Positions 17,750 to 26,870 of a stretch of DNA of 64,000 bases are shown here, piece after piece (position 1 is the stretch's first letter; every line of letters starts with the position of its first letter). The notes under the pieces were generated by a model. It did no database searches, was not told the origin of the DNA, and saw only the letters and a list, made by a program, of their open reading frames with translations. The stretch spans positions 1 through 64,000 of the forward strand of contig WQYQ01000006.1 of assembly GCA_009781175.1 (NCBI GenBank). Reading direction: 5' to 3'. Source of the DNA: Betaproteobacteria bacterium. GTDB taxonomy: Bacteria; Pseudomonadota; Gammaproteobacteria; Burkholderiales; Rhodocyclaceae. A program made the position numbers and the translations under genes.

Positions 17750-17905
17750 TGGGCTGTTGCGAAAGCCCGTTCCCGGATCGATCGAGACGATTCATCTGCC
17801 ATGAACGGGCGATGCCGAAATTCATCCGGGGCTCACAACGATTTGATCCCGGTTACAAAAACAAACGGTCCAAATATTTGAGACCTTGATTCTGGAGGGG
17901 GAGAC

Positions 17906-19285
17906 ATGGACAAAAAATTCAAAGTTCTGGCGGCTGCGGTATTGGCGGCGGTTCAGTTTGGTGTTTGCAGCGCGGCCGATGACGCGGGGCGGCTCGGCAA
18001 AGAGCTGACTCCGCTCGGCGGAGAAAAGGCCGGCAACAAGGACGGCAGCATTCCGGCCTGGACAGGCACGGAAGCCCCGCTCGCGGGTTGGGCATACGGC
18101 AAACGCCGCGTCGACTTCTGGAAACACAAGGACGAAAAACCTTTGTTCTCGATCGACGCATCGAACGCCGACAAATACGCCGAGAAGCTCACGCCGGGGC
18201 AAGTCCAGCTGCTGAAGACGGTCAAAGGTTATCGGATGGATGTCTATCCCTCGCATAGAACCTGCGATGCGCCGGCCTTCGTGGCCGAAAACACCAAGAA
18301 GAACGTCACGACCGCAGCCGTGGCGCCGGAGGGATGGTTCCTCAAAGAAGCGGTGATGCCGGGCATTCCATTCCCCGTGCCGAAGAGCGGCGTCGAGGCG
18401 ATGCTCAATTCGAAGTTTCATTATCGCGGCGTCGCGTTTGAAGTAACGGCCATGAACACCGCCGTTTCACCACGCAAGGGAAGCTCGGAATGGATCAGGG
18501 CGCGCGACGATCTGACCTGGTACATGCCGTGGGCGAAGAAGGGCTCCACGCAGCTAAGCAGCTTGCCGCAGGTCGAGTATTACGTGCACTTTCTCTATTC
18601 GGCCCCGCCCGCACTGGCCGGCCAGGCCCTCAATATCACGATGCGCCTGAACGAACCCGGCAGCGAAACCTTCTATTACTTCCCGGGGCAACGACGCGTC
18701 AGACGCATGCCGAGCTACTCCTACGATTCGCCGCAAATCGGCTTCGAAAACCAGTACACGATGGACGAGCCTTTGGTTTTCATGGGAACGCTCGACCGCT
18801 TCGACTGGAAGCTCGTTGGGAAGAAGGAAGTCTATATTCCTTACAACTCGTTCGGCGCCTACAACTTCAGCGGGAAGTTTGAAGACTTCGCGCAGGAAAA
18901 CTCGGTCAATCCCGCCGCACGCAGATATGAGGCTCACCGCGTCTGGGTCGTCGAAGCGAACGTTAAACCGGGCATGCGCCATTCAGCGCCGAAGCGCACC
19001 TTCTATATCGACGAGGACTCCTGGAATCTTGTCGCCGCCGAAGACTACGACGGCCAGGGGAAAATCTGGAAGATCAGAGAGTCGTACACGATCCCGGTTT
19101 ATGAAATCGGCAGTTGCGACGCCACCGCTTTCACGCAATACAACGTAATCGATGGACGTTACGTGGTCGACATGAATGCCGTGGACACCCGCGCGGACAT
19201 CCGTTGGATGGTTGAAGGAAACGGCCCGCAGTTCAATTCGAGCTACTACACCGCCGAAAACCTGCGCGCCATTAGCGACCGCTGA
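17906..19285 (+). CDS. DUF1329 family periplasmic/outer-membrane-associated protein
   Basis: A 459-residue exported protein with a signal peptide ending near FGVCSA. The DUF1329 family is thought to have a LolA/LppX-like fold and is usually encoded beside DUF1302 proteins and MMPL permeases in catabolic clusters for hydrophobic compounds. Visible features include the N-terminal ELTPLGGEKAGNKDGSIPAW motif typical of the family and many aromatic strands. It starts 13 bases after GGAGGGGG. It is the first gene of a plus-strand operon divergent from the amine dehydrogenase genes, with a sigma-54-like promoter upstream. The cargo is unknown. Confidence 0.9.
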   Translation: MDKKFKVLAAAVLAAVQFGVCSAADDAGRLGKELTPLGGEKAGNKDGSIPAWTGTEAPLAGWAYGKRRVDFWKHKDEKPLFSIDASNADKYAEKLTPGQVQLLKTVKGYRMDVYPSHRTCDAPAFVAENTKKNVTTAAVAPEGWFLKEAVMPGIPFPVPKSGVEAMLNSKFHYRGVAFEVTAMNTAVSPRKGSSEWIRARDDLTWYMPWAKKGSTQLSSLPQVEYYVHFLYSAPPALAGQALNITMRLNEPGSETFYYFPGQRRVRRMPSYSYDSPQIGFENQYTMDEPLVFMGTLDRFDWKLVGKKEVYIPYNSFGAYNFSGKFEDFAQENSVNPAARRYEAHRVWVVEANVKPGMRHSAPKRTFYIDEDSWNLVAAEDYDGQGKIWKIRESYTIPVYEIGSCDATAFTQYNVIDGRYVVDMNAVDTRADIRWMVEGNGPQFNSSYYTAENLRAISDR

Positions 19286-19314
19286 GCGCCTTTTCCTTCC
19301 GACAGGAGCATTCA

Positions 19315-20988
19315 ATGAACAAACAGTTCGGACTTAAGGCGCTCGCGTCCGCGATTATGCTGATGTCATACGAATCAGTATTCGCGTTTACCTTTGAAAC
19401 GGAAAGCGTGCATGGAAATTTCGATTCCACCATTACATTCGGAGTTGGAATTCGCGCAAAGAATCCGGCATGCGATCTGATTTTGAAGGACACCAGCGGC
19501 ACCGCGCCCTCCGGAAATTCACAGCCGGCGGGCGCCGGGGCCCCGCTCGGTTGCACCGAATACAACTCGTCGCTGGGCGATCAGGGCAACCTCAATTATG
19601 CGAAAGGTGATTTCTTCACAACCTATCTGAAAGGAACTCATGAATTATTTTTGCAGTTGCCGGAAAACTTCAAATTCATGGCCGCCGTCAGTTGGTTGAA
19701 AGACTTCACCGCGACCAGAACGACCGGGTACACGAGCGTCGGAAATCCACCGGACGTCGGGCCGCTGACCGATCCGGCAAGGAAAGACCTGAATTTCAAA
19801 GCCCGCCTGATGGATTTCTGGGTCAGCAAGGAATGGAGCATCGGCGACCAACAGGCCCGGCTGCGCGTCGGCAATCAGGTCATCAGCTGGGGGGAAAGTC
19901 TTTTCATTCCGGGCGGCATCAATCAGACCAACTCGATGGACTACATGCGTCTGTCGCAGCCCGGAACCCAGCTCAAGGAAGTTTTCCTGCCGGCGCCGAT
20001 CGTCAGTTTCGCGAGCGGCCTCGGACATGGATTCAACTTTGAAGCCTATGTCCAGGCGCGTTGGGACGATAACTACTTCCCACCGACCGGCAGCTACTGG
20101 TCGGTCGTCAACGGAGTCGGGAAAGGCAGTGACGCCTATGGTCTGCCGATGTACAGGGCAAAAAACACCGGCCAATATGGCGCGGCGCTGCGCTACCAGC
20201 CCGAAGGCACGGAACTCAACCTCGGCTTTTACGCGATGGGGTACAACGACAAGTCGCCGCAGTTCAGCTACAACGCCAACGGCACAGGCGCCCCTGGCTG
20301 GATTTTCATGGAAAACCGCCAGATGTACGGGATCAGCGCCAACTTCCCGATCGGTGACTGGGCAGTCGGGACCGAGCTTTCCTACCGGCCGAAAGAGGCG
20401 GTTTCCCTCAATCCGGCTTCAGGCTGCACGGGTAACGATGGAAACTGTTTTGCCGACACGCAAAAATTCCAGTGGCACTTGACCGGCCTCTTGAGCATGA
20501 CGCCAAGCGACTACGGCTGGGCGCTGAACGCGCTCGGCGGCGCGCAAACCGCGACCGTGATGGCCGAGGCGGTCGTCGTTTCCTTCCCGGGTCTGAAGAA
20601 AACCTATAACGGCGACCCGATCGCGTCCGGAGCCTGGAACTGGGGTTTGGAAACGGACCCGAATGGAACGCCGCAAGCGGTCGGCAGCAAGACTTCGTGG
20701 GGCTACAACCTGGATTTCAGCTGGGTCTATGACGGCTCGCTGATCAGCGGCTGGCAGGTCACGCCGGAGATCTACTACTTCCAGGCCGTGAAAGGCAGGA
20801 TGCCAACCCTGATGAATATGTTCATGGAAGGGGCGAAGTCCGCCAACTTCGCCATCACCTTTGCCCAGAATCCCACGACCTGGCAGTTCGGCGTGAATTA
20901 CGCGACGTTCTGGGGCGGCAAAACCGTGTACGACCAGCCCTACAAAGACCGGGATTACTTCGGCGCCTACGTATCGCGCAATTTCTGA
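19315..20988 (+). CDS. DUF1302 family outer-membrane protein
   Basis: A 557-residue predicted outer-membrane beta-barrel with a signal peptide (ends MSYESVFA). Early motifs such as FTFETESVHGNFDSTITFGV, and alternating aromatic and polar residues ending in DRDYFGAYVSRNF, fit the DUF1302 family. It is paired with DUF1329 29 bases upstream. The combination is commonly linked to uptake or efflux of hydrophobic substrates. The exact substrate is not shown by the sequence. Confidence 0.9.
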   Translation: MNKQFGLKALASAIMLMSYESVFAFTFETESVHGNFDSTITFGVGIRAKNPACDLILKDTSGTAPSGNSQPAGAGAPLGCTEYNSSLGDQGNLNYAKGDFFTTYLKGTHELFLQLPENFKFMAAVSWLKDFTATRTTGYTSVGNPPDVGPLTDPARKDLNFKARLMDFWVSKEWSIGDQQARLRVGNQVISWGESLFIPGGINQTNSMDYMRLSQPGTQLKEVFLPAPIVSFASGLGHGFNFEAYVQARWDDNYFPPTGSYWSVVNGVGKGSDAYGLPMYRAKNTGQYGAALRYQPEGTELNLGFYAMGYNDKSPQFSYNANGTGAPGWIFMENRQMYGISANFPIGDWAVGTELSYRPKEAVSLNPASGCTGNDGNCFADTQKFQWHLTGLLSMTPSDYGWALNALGGAQTATVMAEAVVVSFPGLKKTYNGDPIASGAWNWGLETDPNGTPQAVGSKTSWGYNLDFSWVYDGSLISGWQVTPEIYYFQAVKGRMPTLMNMFMEGAKSANFAITFAQNPTTWQFGVNYATFWGGKTVYDQPYKDRDYFGAYVSRNF

Positions 20989-21066
20989 TCCTTCACGCGG
21001 AGGCTTCGCGAGAAGCCTCCGCGCGGAAGCCGCCATCCTCTCACTTCACCTTGCTGCGAATACGCC

Positions 21067-23463
21067 ATGCTTAATCTATTCAGAGTCGCCGATGTCGACT
21101 CGTTTCTGACTCGAATACTGAAGGGGCTGGAGAACTTCTGTTTCAAGTTCAGAACGCCGTTTCTGATCTGGCTGGCGTTTTTCACGGCCGTGATGGGTTA
21201 TTTCGCCCTCCAGTTGCACATGGAGGCCGGATTCGAAAAGCAGATGCCGGCCGGCCACGAATACATCGAAACCTACCAAAAGTATCGCGACGACGTTCTG
21301 AGCCCCAACCGTCTGAACATCGTCGTCAAGGCCAAACACGGCACGATCTGGTCCAAGGAAGGACTGGAGCGCCTGTATAACGTCACGCAGGCCGTCATCT
21401 ACCTGCCCGGCGTCGACCGGCTCGGCGTTCAATCGTTGTGGACACCGAACTCTTTCGTCAACGAAATCACCGAAGAAGGATTCCGCGCCGATCCGATCAT
21501 CCCGGGAACCGTTACCCCGGAAGGGCTCACCCCGGAACTGATCGCCTCGATTCAACGCTCGGCCAACCAGGGCGGTTTCGTCGGAACCCTGGTTTCGCGC
21601 GACCAAAGCAGCGCGATGATCATCGCCGAACTGGCGGAGCGCGACAAAGACGGCAACAAGATCGATTACATCGCCTACAACCGCGATCTTGAAGAAAAAA
21701 TCCGCAAAAAATTCGAAGACAAAGACTTCGAAATCCAAATCATCGGCTTCGCGAAACAGATCGGCGACATCGCCGACGGCGCATCCTCGGTACTCGAATT
21801 CTGCGCCGTGGCGCTCCTGCTGACCGCCCTCGCCGTCTATTGGTACAGCCGCTCGCTGCGTTTCACGATCCTGCCGATCGTGTGTTCGTTTACTTCGCTG
21901 GTGTGGCAATTCGGCGCGCTGCGGCTGCTCGGCTTCGGCCTCGACCCGCTCGCCGTTCTCGTGCCTTTCCTGGTGTTCGCGATCGGCGTTTCGCACGGCG
22001 TGCAGCAGATCAATTTCATCGTGCGCGAGCTGTCGCACGGCAAAACCACCGAGGAGGCCGCCCGCGCCAGTTTTTCCGGTTTGCTGATCCCCGGCGTTCT
22101 GTCTCTCGTCACCGCCTTCGTCTCGTTCATCACGCTGATCCTGATTCCGATTCCGATGGTGCGGGAACTGGCGATCACCGCCTCGCTCGGGGTGTTCTTC
22201 AAGATCACGACCAACCTCGCGATGCTCCCGATCGCCGCCTCGTACTTCCATTTCAGCAAGGAATATGCGACCAAGATCATGCTCCAGCGGGAAAAGCGCG
22301 CGCACTGGCTGCGCGCACTGGCGCGGCTCGCGGAACCGAGAAACGCCCTGATCGTTATCGCCGTCACGGCGCTGGTCTTCGCGGTTGCGGTGTTCCAAAG
22401 CCGCGATCGGGTCGTCGGCACGCTGCAACCCGGCTCCCCCGAATTACGCCCCGAAGCCCGCTTCAACCGGGATGCCGTGGCAATCGCCAAGGATTACAAC
22501 ACCGGCCTCGATTGGCTAACGGTGATTTTCGAAGCGCCGCCCGAATCCTGCGACAACGTTGCAATCGGGATCTATCAAGACAAATTCGTGGCGGAACTTC
22601 AGAACACGCCGGGCGTGCTTTCGGCGACTTCGTATTCCGCCCTGCTCAAGACTTACAACGAAGGCTACAACGAAGGCATTCCCAAAATGGCCGCGATTCC
22701 GATCGATCCGGGCAACTATGCGTCCCTGAGCGCCGAAACCGGCCGTCTACGCGGTTTCATGCGCAAGGATTGCAGCATGACCGCAGTCCATCTGTACCTG
22801 ACCGACCACAAGGCGACCACGATCAATGGCGTGCTCGACAAGGTAAAACAGTTCCGCAAGGAACAAGTCATGGAGGGCGTCAAGATCCGCCTTGCCGCCG
22901 GAAATGCCGGCATCCTGGCGGCGGTCAACGACGAAGTCGAGCGCAGCGAACTGCCGATGCTGTTGTACGTGTATGCCGCGATCATCGCCCTCGTGGCCCT
23001 GGTGTATCGGGATTTCCGCGCGGTTCTGTCGTGCTGTCTCCCGCTCACCGTTGGAACCTTCATCGGCTACTGGTTCATGAAGGAACTCCAGATCGGCCTG
23101 ACCGTCGCCACGCTTCCGGTCATGGTGCTCGCCGTCGGCATCGGCGTCGACTACGCCTTCTATATCTACAACCGCCTGCAACTGCACATGGCCCACGGGC
23201 AGAACATCGTCAAGGCGATCGAGCATTCGATGCTTGAGGTCGGCACAGCGACGATCTTTACCGCGATCACGCTTTCGATCGGGGTCGCCACCTGGGCGTT
23301 TTCGGATCTCAAATTCCAGGCCGACATGGGCAAGCTGCTGGCCTCCATGTTCATCGTCAACATGGTTATGTCGATGACCGCGTTGCCGGCATTCGCCGTG
23401 TGGCTCGAAAAACTCTTCCCCCGGCGCGGCCCGGTCCGCGCCCCCGGGATTCTCAACCACTGA
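21067..23463 (+). CDS. RND/MMPL-family permease
   Basis: A 798-residue inner-membrane permease of the RND superfamily (MMPL type). It has two repeats, each with one helix, a large periplasmic loop and five helices. The first helix is near residues 36-57. The mid-membrane segments include PFLVFAIGVSHGVQQINF in the first half and LPVMVLAVGIGVDYAFYIYN in the second. The latter is the sterol-sensing-domain-like motif with the conserved GxxxD. It probably moves a hydrophobic substrate in partnership with the neighbouring DUF1329/DUF1302 proteins rather than with a TolC-type channel. Confidence 0.9.
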   Translation: MLNLFRVADVDSFLTRILKGLENFCFKFRTPFLIWLAFFTAVMGYFALQLHMEAGFEKQMPAGHEYIETYQKYRDDVLSPNRLNIVVKAKHGTIWSKEGLERLYNVTQAVIYLPGVDRLGVQSLWTPNSFVNEITEEGFRADPIIPGTVTPEGLTPELIASIQRSANQGGFVGTLVSRDQSSAMIIAELAERDKDGNKIDYIAYNRDLEEKIRKKFEDKDFEIQIIGFAKQIGDIADGASSVLEFCAVALLLTALAVYWYSRSLRFTILPIVCSFTSLVWQFGALRLLGFGLDPLAVLVPFLVFAIGVSHGVQQINFIVRELSHGKTTEEAARASFSGLLIPGVLSLVTAFVSFITLILIPIPMVRELAITASLGVFFKITTNLAMLPIAASYFHFSKEYATKIMLQREKRAHWLRALARLAEPRNALIVIAVTALVFAVAVFQSRDRVVGTLQPGSPELRPEARFNRDAVAIAKDYNTGLDWLTVIFEAPPESCDNVAIGIYQDKFVAELQNTPGVLSATSYSALLKTYNEGYNEGIPKMAAIPIDPGNYASLSAETGRLRGFMRKDCSMTAVHLYLTDHKATTINGVLDKVKQFRKEQVMEGVKIRLAAGNAGILAAVNDEVERSELPMLLYVYAAIIALVALVYRDFRAVLSCCLPLTVGTFIGYWFMKELQIGLTVATLPVMVLAVGIGVDYAFYIYNRLQLHMAHGQNIVKAIEHSMLEVGTATIFTAITLSIGVATWAFSDLKFQADMGKLLASMFIVNMVMSMTALPAFAVWLEKLFPRRGPVRAPGILNH

Positions 23464-23473
23464 TGGAAATGTC

Positions 23474-24475
23474 ATGAAGCAAGCTCATAAACGTCATTTC
23501 CGGCTTGCCGTCGGGGCCGCATGCGGAGTTTTCCTGCTCTGCGCCGCGCATGCGCAATCGAATGGCGAGCCCGCCAACCCAGGCGCGCTCAAAATCGAAC
23601 CAGCCCTGAAGTCGGAAGCGTCCGCCCACGCCGCGATCCTTGCCGTGACGATGGCCGGCAAGCGCGTCGTGGCGGTCGGGGACTACGGCGTCGTTCTGCT
23701 CTCCGACGACGGCGGCAAGTCCTTCCGCCAGGCAAACTCGGTTCCCGTCTCTTCCTTGCTGACAGGCGTTTCGTTCGCCGATCAAAAGAACGGCTGGGCC
23801 GTCGGCCAGTGGGGCGCAATTCTCCACACCACGGACGGCGGCGAGAATTGGACGCTGCAAAGAACGGATACGAGCCAGGATCGTCCGCTGTTTTCGGTGC
23901 ATTTCTTCAACGAGCGCGAAGGCGTCGCGGTCGGGCTGTGGTCCTTGATTCTGGTCACCGCCGACGGTGGAAAAACCTGGGACAGCGTCGACCCCGGAAC
24001 CCCTCCCGACGGCGGAAGGGCCGACCGGAATCTGTTCAAAGCCTTCGCGGGGCCGAACGGTTCGCTGTTCGTCGCAGCGGAACGCGGCGCGATCCTGCAT
24101 AGCGAGGACCGCGGCAGAACCTGGCATTACATCCTGACCGATTACAAAGGTTCTTTCTGGACCGGCATCGAACTGAAAAGCGGCGTTCTGCTCGTCGGCG
24201 GACTCAGAGGAACCGTGTATCGCAGCGCCGACGGCGGGCAAAGCTGGTCGGCGGTTGCGAGCGGAGTCAAAAGCTCGATCACCGATTTCGTGGAAACACA
24301 AGACAAAGCGATCGGCGTCGGTTTGGACGGCGTTCAAATCGAAAGCACGAATCAAGGCGAAAGTTTCGTCGCATCGCAAAGAGAAGACCGGCTTTCGTTG
24401 ACGGCGGCCGTATTCACAGGAAGCTCTCCGGCTCCGATTCGTTTTTCCAAGCAGGGCGTCGTCTTGGATAAATAG
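23474..24475 (+). CDS. YCF48/BNR-repeat photosynthesis-assembly-like periplasmic protein
   Basis: A 333-residue secreted beta-propeller of the YCF48-like family. The signal peptide ends near LCAAHAQ. Repeated Asp-box-like units (LLSDDGGKSF, LHTTDGGENW, LVTADGGKTW, LHSEDRGRTW, YRSADGGQSW) mark the blades. YCF48-like proteins are regularly found next to RND permeases in DUF1302/DUF1329 clusters and have no photosynthetic role there. It starts 10 bases after the permease stop. Confidence 0.88.
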   Translation: MKQAHKRHFRLAVGAACGVFLLCAAHAQSNGEPANPGALKIEPALKSEASAHAAILAVTMAGKRVVAVGDYGVVLLSDDGGKSFRQANSVPVSSLLTGVSFADQKNGWAVGQWGAILHTTDGGENWTLQRTDTSQDRPLFSVHFFNEREGVAVGLWSLILVTADGGKTWDSVDPGTPPDGGRADRNLFKAFAGPNGSLFVAAERGAILHSEDRGRTWHYILTDYKGSFWTGIELKSGVLLVGGLRGTVYRSADGGQSWSAVASGVKSSITDFVETQDKAIGVGLDGVQIESTNQGESFVASQREDRLSLTAAVFTGSSPAPIRFSKQGVVLDK

Positions 24476-24641
24476 AAAAGGCAGGAGACCCGAAGCGGGG
24501 AGGATTGAAATAGCGCCAGGAAATCGGGGCCTATAAGGCCGCTTTAAAAACAAGGGCAGAGCAAGCGCCATCAACAAAGCCCAACGCGGCATGCGAGGTT
24601 TTGTCGGCGGCTGAAAAACGCAATTCATAAGGAGCTTAGGA

Positions 24642-26150
24642 ATGGGGAATTTTGAATTTGGTCAGGCAATCAGTTCCCGCGCCCAGGAATTTCTGGCGCG
24701 TAAAAATCACTCGATGTTCATCAACGGCGCATGGGTGAATTCGCAATCGGGAAAATCGTTCGAGGTTCTCGACCCTGCCACCGAGAAAGTGATTGCCCAT
24801 GTTCCGGCGGCCAACGCCGCGGATGTGGATCTGGCGGTGCGCGCGGCGGCGGAGGCTTTCGAGCGCGGCCCGTGGTCGAAGATGCGGCCGAACGATCGCG
24901 AGCGCCTAATGCTGAAGCTCGCCGATCTGATGGAGCAGAATATCGACACGCTGTCTGAAATCGAGTCGATCGACAACGGCAAGTCGGCCGTCGTCGCAAA
25001 ATTCGTGGACATCACCCTGAGCATTGCTTTCCTGCGCTATATGGCGGGCTGGGCGACGAAGATCGAGGGCTCGACGCTCGAAGTCTCGGCCTTGTTCAAT
25101 CCGGACGGAAAATTCCACGCCTATACGCGCCGCGAGCCGGTCGGCGTCGTCGCCGCGATCGTCGCGTGGAACTTCCCCATGCTGCTGGCCTGCTGGAAGC
25201 TCGGACCGGCCCTGGCGACCGGCTGCACGGTCGTGCTCAAGCCCGCCGAGCAAACGCCTTTGTCGGCGCTGTTCCTTGGGCAATTGATCGAGGAAGCCGG
25301 ATTCCCCGCCGGGGTCATAAACATCGTGACGGGCGACGGCGAATCCACCGGCGCGCCGCTGACCAGCCATCCGCTCGTCAACAAGATCAGCTTTACCGGC
25401 TCGACCGAAGTCGGCAAGCTGATCGGCCGCGTCGCGATGGATAACATGACGCGGGTGACACTCGAACTCGGCGGCAAGTCCCCGGTCATCGTGCTCGACG
25501 ATTGCGATCCGGCTGTCGCGGCGGCGGGCGCGGCGCAGGCGATCTTCTTCAACCAGGGCCAGGTCTGCTCGGCCGGGTCGCGGCTGTATGTGCAGAAGAA
25601 GCAGTTCGACAGGGTCGTCGCCGAAGTGGCGGATGTGGCCAAATCGATGAAGATCGGCGCGGGCCTCGACCCCAACACGCAAATCGGCCCGCTGGTCTCG
25701 CAGGAACAGATGGACCGTGTTTGCGGCTACCTCGACATCGGACGCCAGCAAGGCGCTGAAGTCGTCACTGGCGGACAGCGCGCGGGCGACATCGGTTACT
25801 TCGTGCAGCCCACCGTTCTGGCCGGCGTGCAGCAGAAAATGCGCGTCGTCCAGGAAGAAATCTTCGGCCCGGTTCTCGTCGCTCTGCCTTACGATGATCT
25901 CGACGAAGTGGCCGCCTGGGCGAACGATACGCCCTATGGCCTGGGGGCAAGCATCTGGTCGAATGATCTGTCCAGGGTCAACCGGCTGATTCCGAAGATC
26001 AAGGCGGGCTCGGTCTGGGTGAACTGCCACAACATGCTCGACCCGGCGGTTCCGTTCGGCGGATTCAAGCTCTCCGGATACGGGCGCGAAATGGGCAAAT
26101 ACGCGCTCGACGGCTTCCTCGAAACCAAAGCGGTCGTCATAGCAATCTGA
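24642..26150 (+). CDS. NAD(P)-dependent aldehyde dehydrogenase
   Basis: A 502-residue aldehyde dehydrogenase. The catalytic Glu is in LELGGKSP (near residue 273) and the nucleophilic Cys in FNQGQVCSAGSRLYV (near residue 308). VVAAIVAWNFPMLL and FTGSTEVGK form the nucleotide-binding region. AAGCTTAGGA-type spacing with AAGGAG precedes the ATG. Amine oxidation by QHNDH yields aldehydes, so this enzyme most likely converts that product to the carboxylic acid. The closest named families are phenylacetaldehyde/betaine-aldehyde dehydrogenases; the actual substrate is unknown. Confidence 0.92.
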   Translation: MGNFEFGQAISSRAQEFLARKNHSMFINGAWVNSQSGKSFEVLDPATEKVIAHVPAANAADVDLAVRAAAEAFERGPWSKMRPNDRERLMLKLADLMEQNIDTLSEIESIDNGKSAVVAKFVDITLSIAFLRYMAGWATKIEGSTLEVSALFNPDGKFHAYTRREPVGVVAAIVAWNFPMLLACWKLGPALATGCTVVLKPAEQTPLSALFLGQLIEEAGFPAGVINIVTGDGESTGAPLTSHPLVNKISFTGSTEVGKLIGRVAMDNMTRVTLELGGKSPVIVLDDCDPAVAAAGAAQAIFFNQGQVCSAGSRLYVQKKQFDRVVAEVADVAKSMKIGAGLDPNTQIGPLVSQEQMDRVCGYLDIGRQQGAEVVTGGQRAGDIGYFVQPTVLAGVQQKMRVVQEEIFGPVLVALPYDDLDEVAAWANDTPYGLGASIWSNDLSRVNRLIPKIKAGSVWVNCHNMLDPAVPFGGFKLSGYGREMGKYALDGFLETKAVVIAI

Positions 26151-26165
26151 AGTCGCCTCAATTGG

Positions 26166-26203
26166 TCGCCGATGCCCGCATTGCAGGCATCGGCGATTTT
26201 TTT
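26166..26203 (+). terminator. Rho-independent terminator after the aldehyde dehydrogenase gene
   Basis: A perfect 11-bp stem (TCGCCGATGCC / GGCATCGGCGA, 26166-26176 and 26186-26196) is followed by seven T residues. It separates the plus-strand cluster from the convergent qhpE gene. Confidence 0.93.
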
Positions 26204-26870
26204 ATATCGCCTTGCGCTCTATGCCGCGGTAGCGCGCGTTGTCGCACATCCAGCGCAGCAAGCCGTCATTCGAAAGATCCGGACGCTCGGCGAGCAAGGC
26301 CGCGAGATGCCCGCTGAACGCGGCGCAACCGAGACTCGCGCCAGCCACGCCGGGGCTTCCCGCATCCACCGCCGCGCCGAAATCGGCCTGGGAACTGTCC
26401 AGCCAGGACCACTCCCGCGCGCCGCAACGCGCATCGCCGGTTACACGCACAACGCCGGGAAGGCTGGCGGGGAAAACCGGAGCGCCGCGCGCGGGGCTGG
26501 AGGCGCAGATCAGCGCACCGTCGTCGAGCAATTCCGCGCAGGCGGCGCGCACCAGACGGCTGTCCCGATGCAGGCCGAGGCTCAGATTTATCAGGCGCAC
26601 GCCGCGGCCGCGCAGCCACTCCAGCGCTGCGGCGATCTGCAGCGGGCTGGTCACGCCGCGACCGTCGAATACCTGCGCCAAGCTGATATGCACATCGGGC
26701 GCGCGCGAAACGATCGCTTGCAGCACAGCGCCGCCGTGGCCGAGCGCATCTTCGCTCAGCCTTCCCTCGCTCACGCCCGTCTCGCTCAAGCTGAAACGCC
26801 GCCCGGCGACGATCCAGCGCGCCTGTTCGGGCGCATGGCCGCTATCAACAACGCCGATATGCAGAGTCAT
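26202..26870 (-). CDS. qhpE: Subtilisin-like leader protease for QhpC
   Basis: A 222-residue S8-type serine protease without a signal peptide. The catalytic triad is recognisable: Asp in GVVDSGHAP (residue 9 region), His in ALGHGGAVL (mid 40s) and Ser in GASLGCAAFSGHLAAL near residue 187. QhpE removes the QhpC leader before export. It overlaps the upstream ABC transporter gene by a few bases (ATGA-type), so the two are co-translated. The small size and cytoplasmic location fit QhpE rather than a secreted subtilase. Confidence 0.88.
   Translation of the reverse strand: MTLHIGVVDSGHAPEQARWIVAGRRFSLSETGVSEGRLSEDALGHGGAVLQAIVSRAPDVHISLAQVFDGRGVTSPLQIAAALEWLRGRGVRLINLSLGLHRDSRLVRAACAELLDDGALICASSPARGAPVFPASLPGVVRVTGDARCGAREWSWLDSSQADFGAAVDAGSPGVAGASLGCAAFSGHLAALLAERPDLSNDGLLRWMCDNARYRGIERKAI

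Larger units (their letters stand above)
17462..17905. promoter_or_regulatory. Divergent promoter region of the amine locus
   Basis: This 444-base gap between the divergent amine dehydrogenase and DUF1329 operons holds a sigma-54-like promoter on each strand and a central perfect palindrome, listed separately. A ribosome site GGAGGGGGAG precedes the plus-strand gene. Reading frames within the gap are not convincing genes. Confidence 0.75.

Noticed and set aside
21076-22428. A 450-codon minus-strand open frame under the RND permease
   Set aside because: Its composition is charged and repetitive, with no recognisable domain, and it is fully contained in a clear permease gene.
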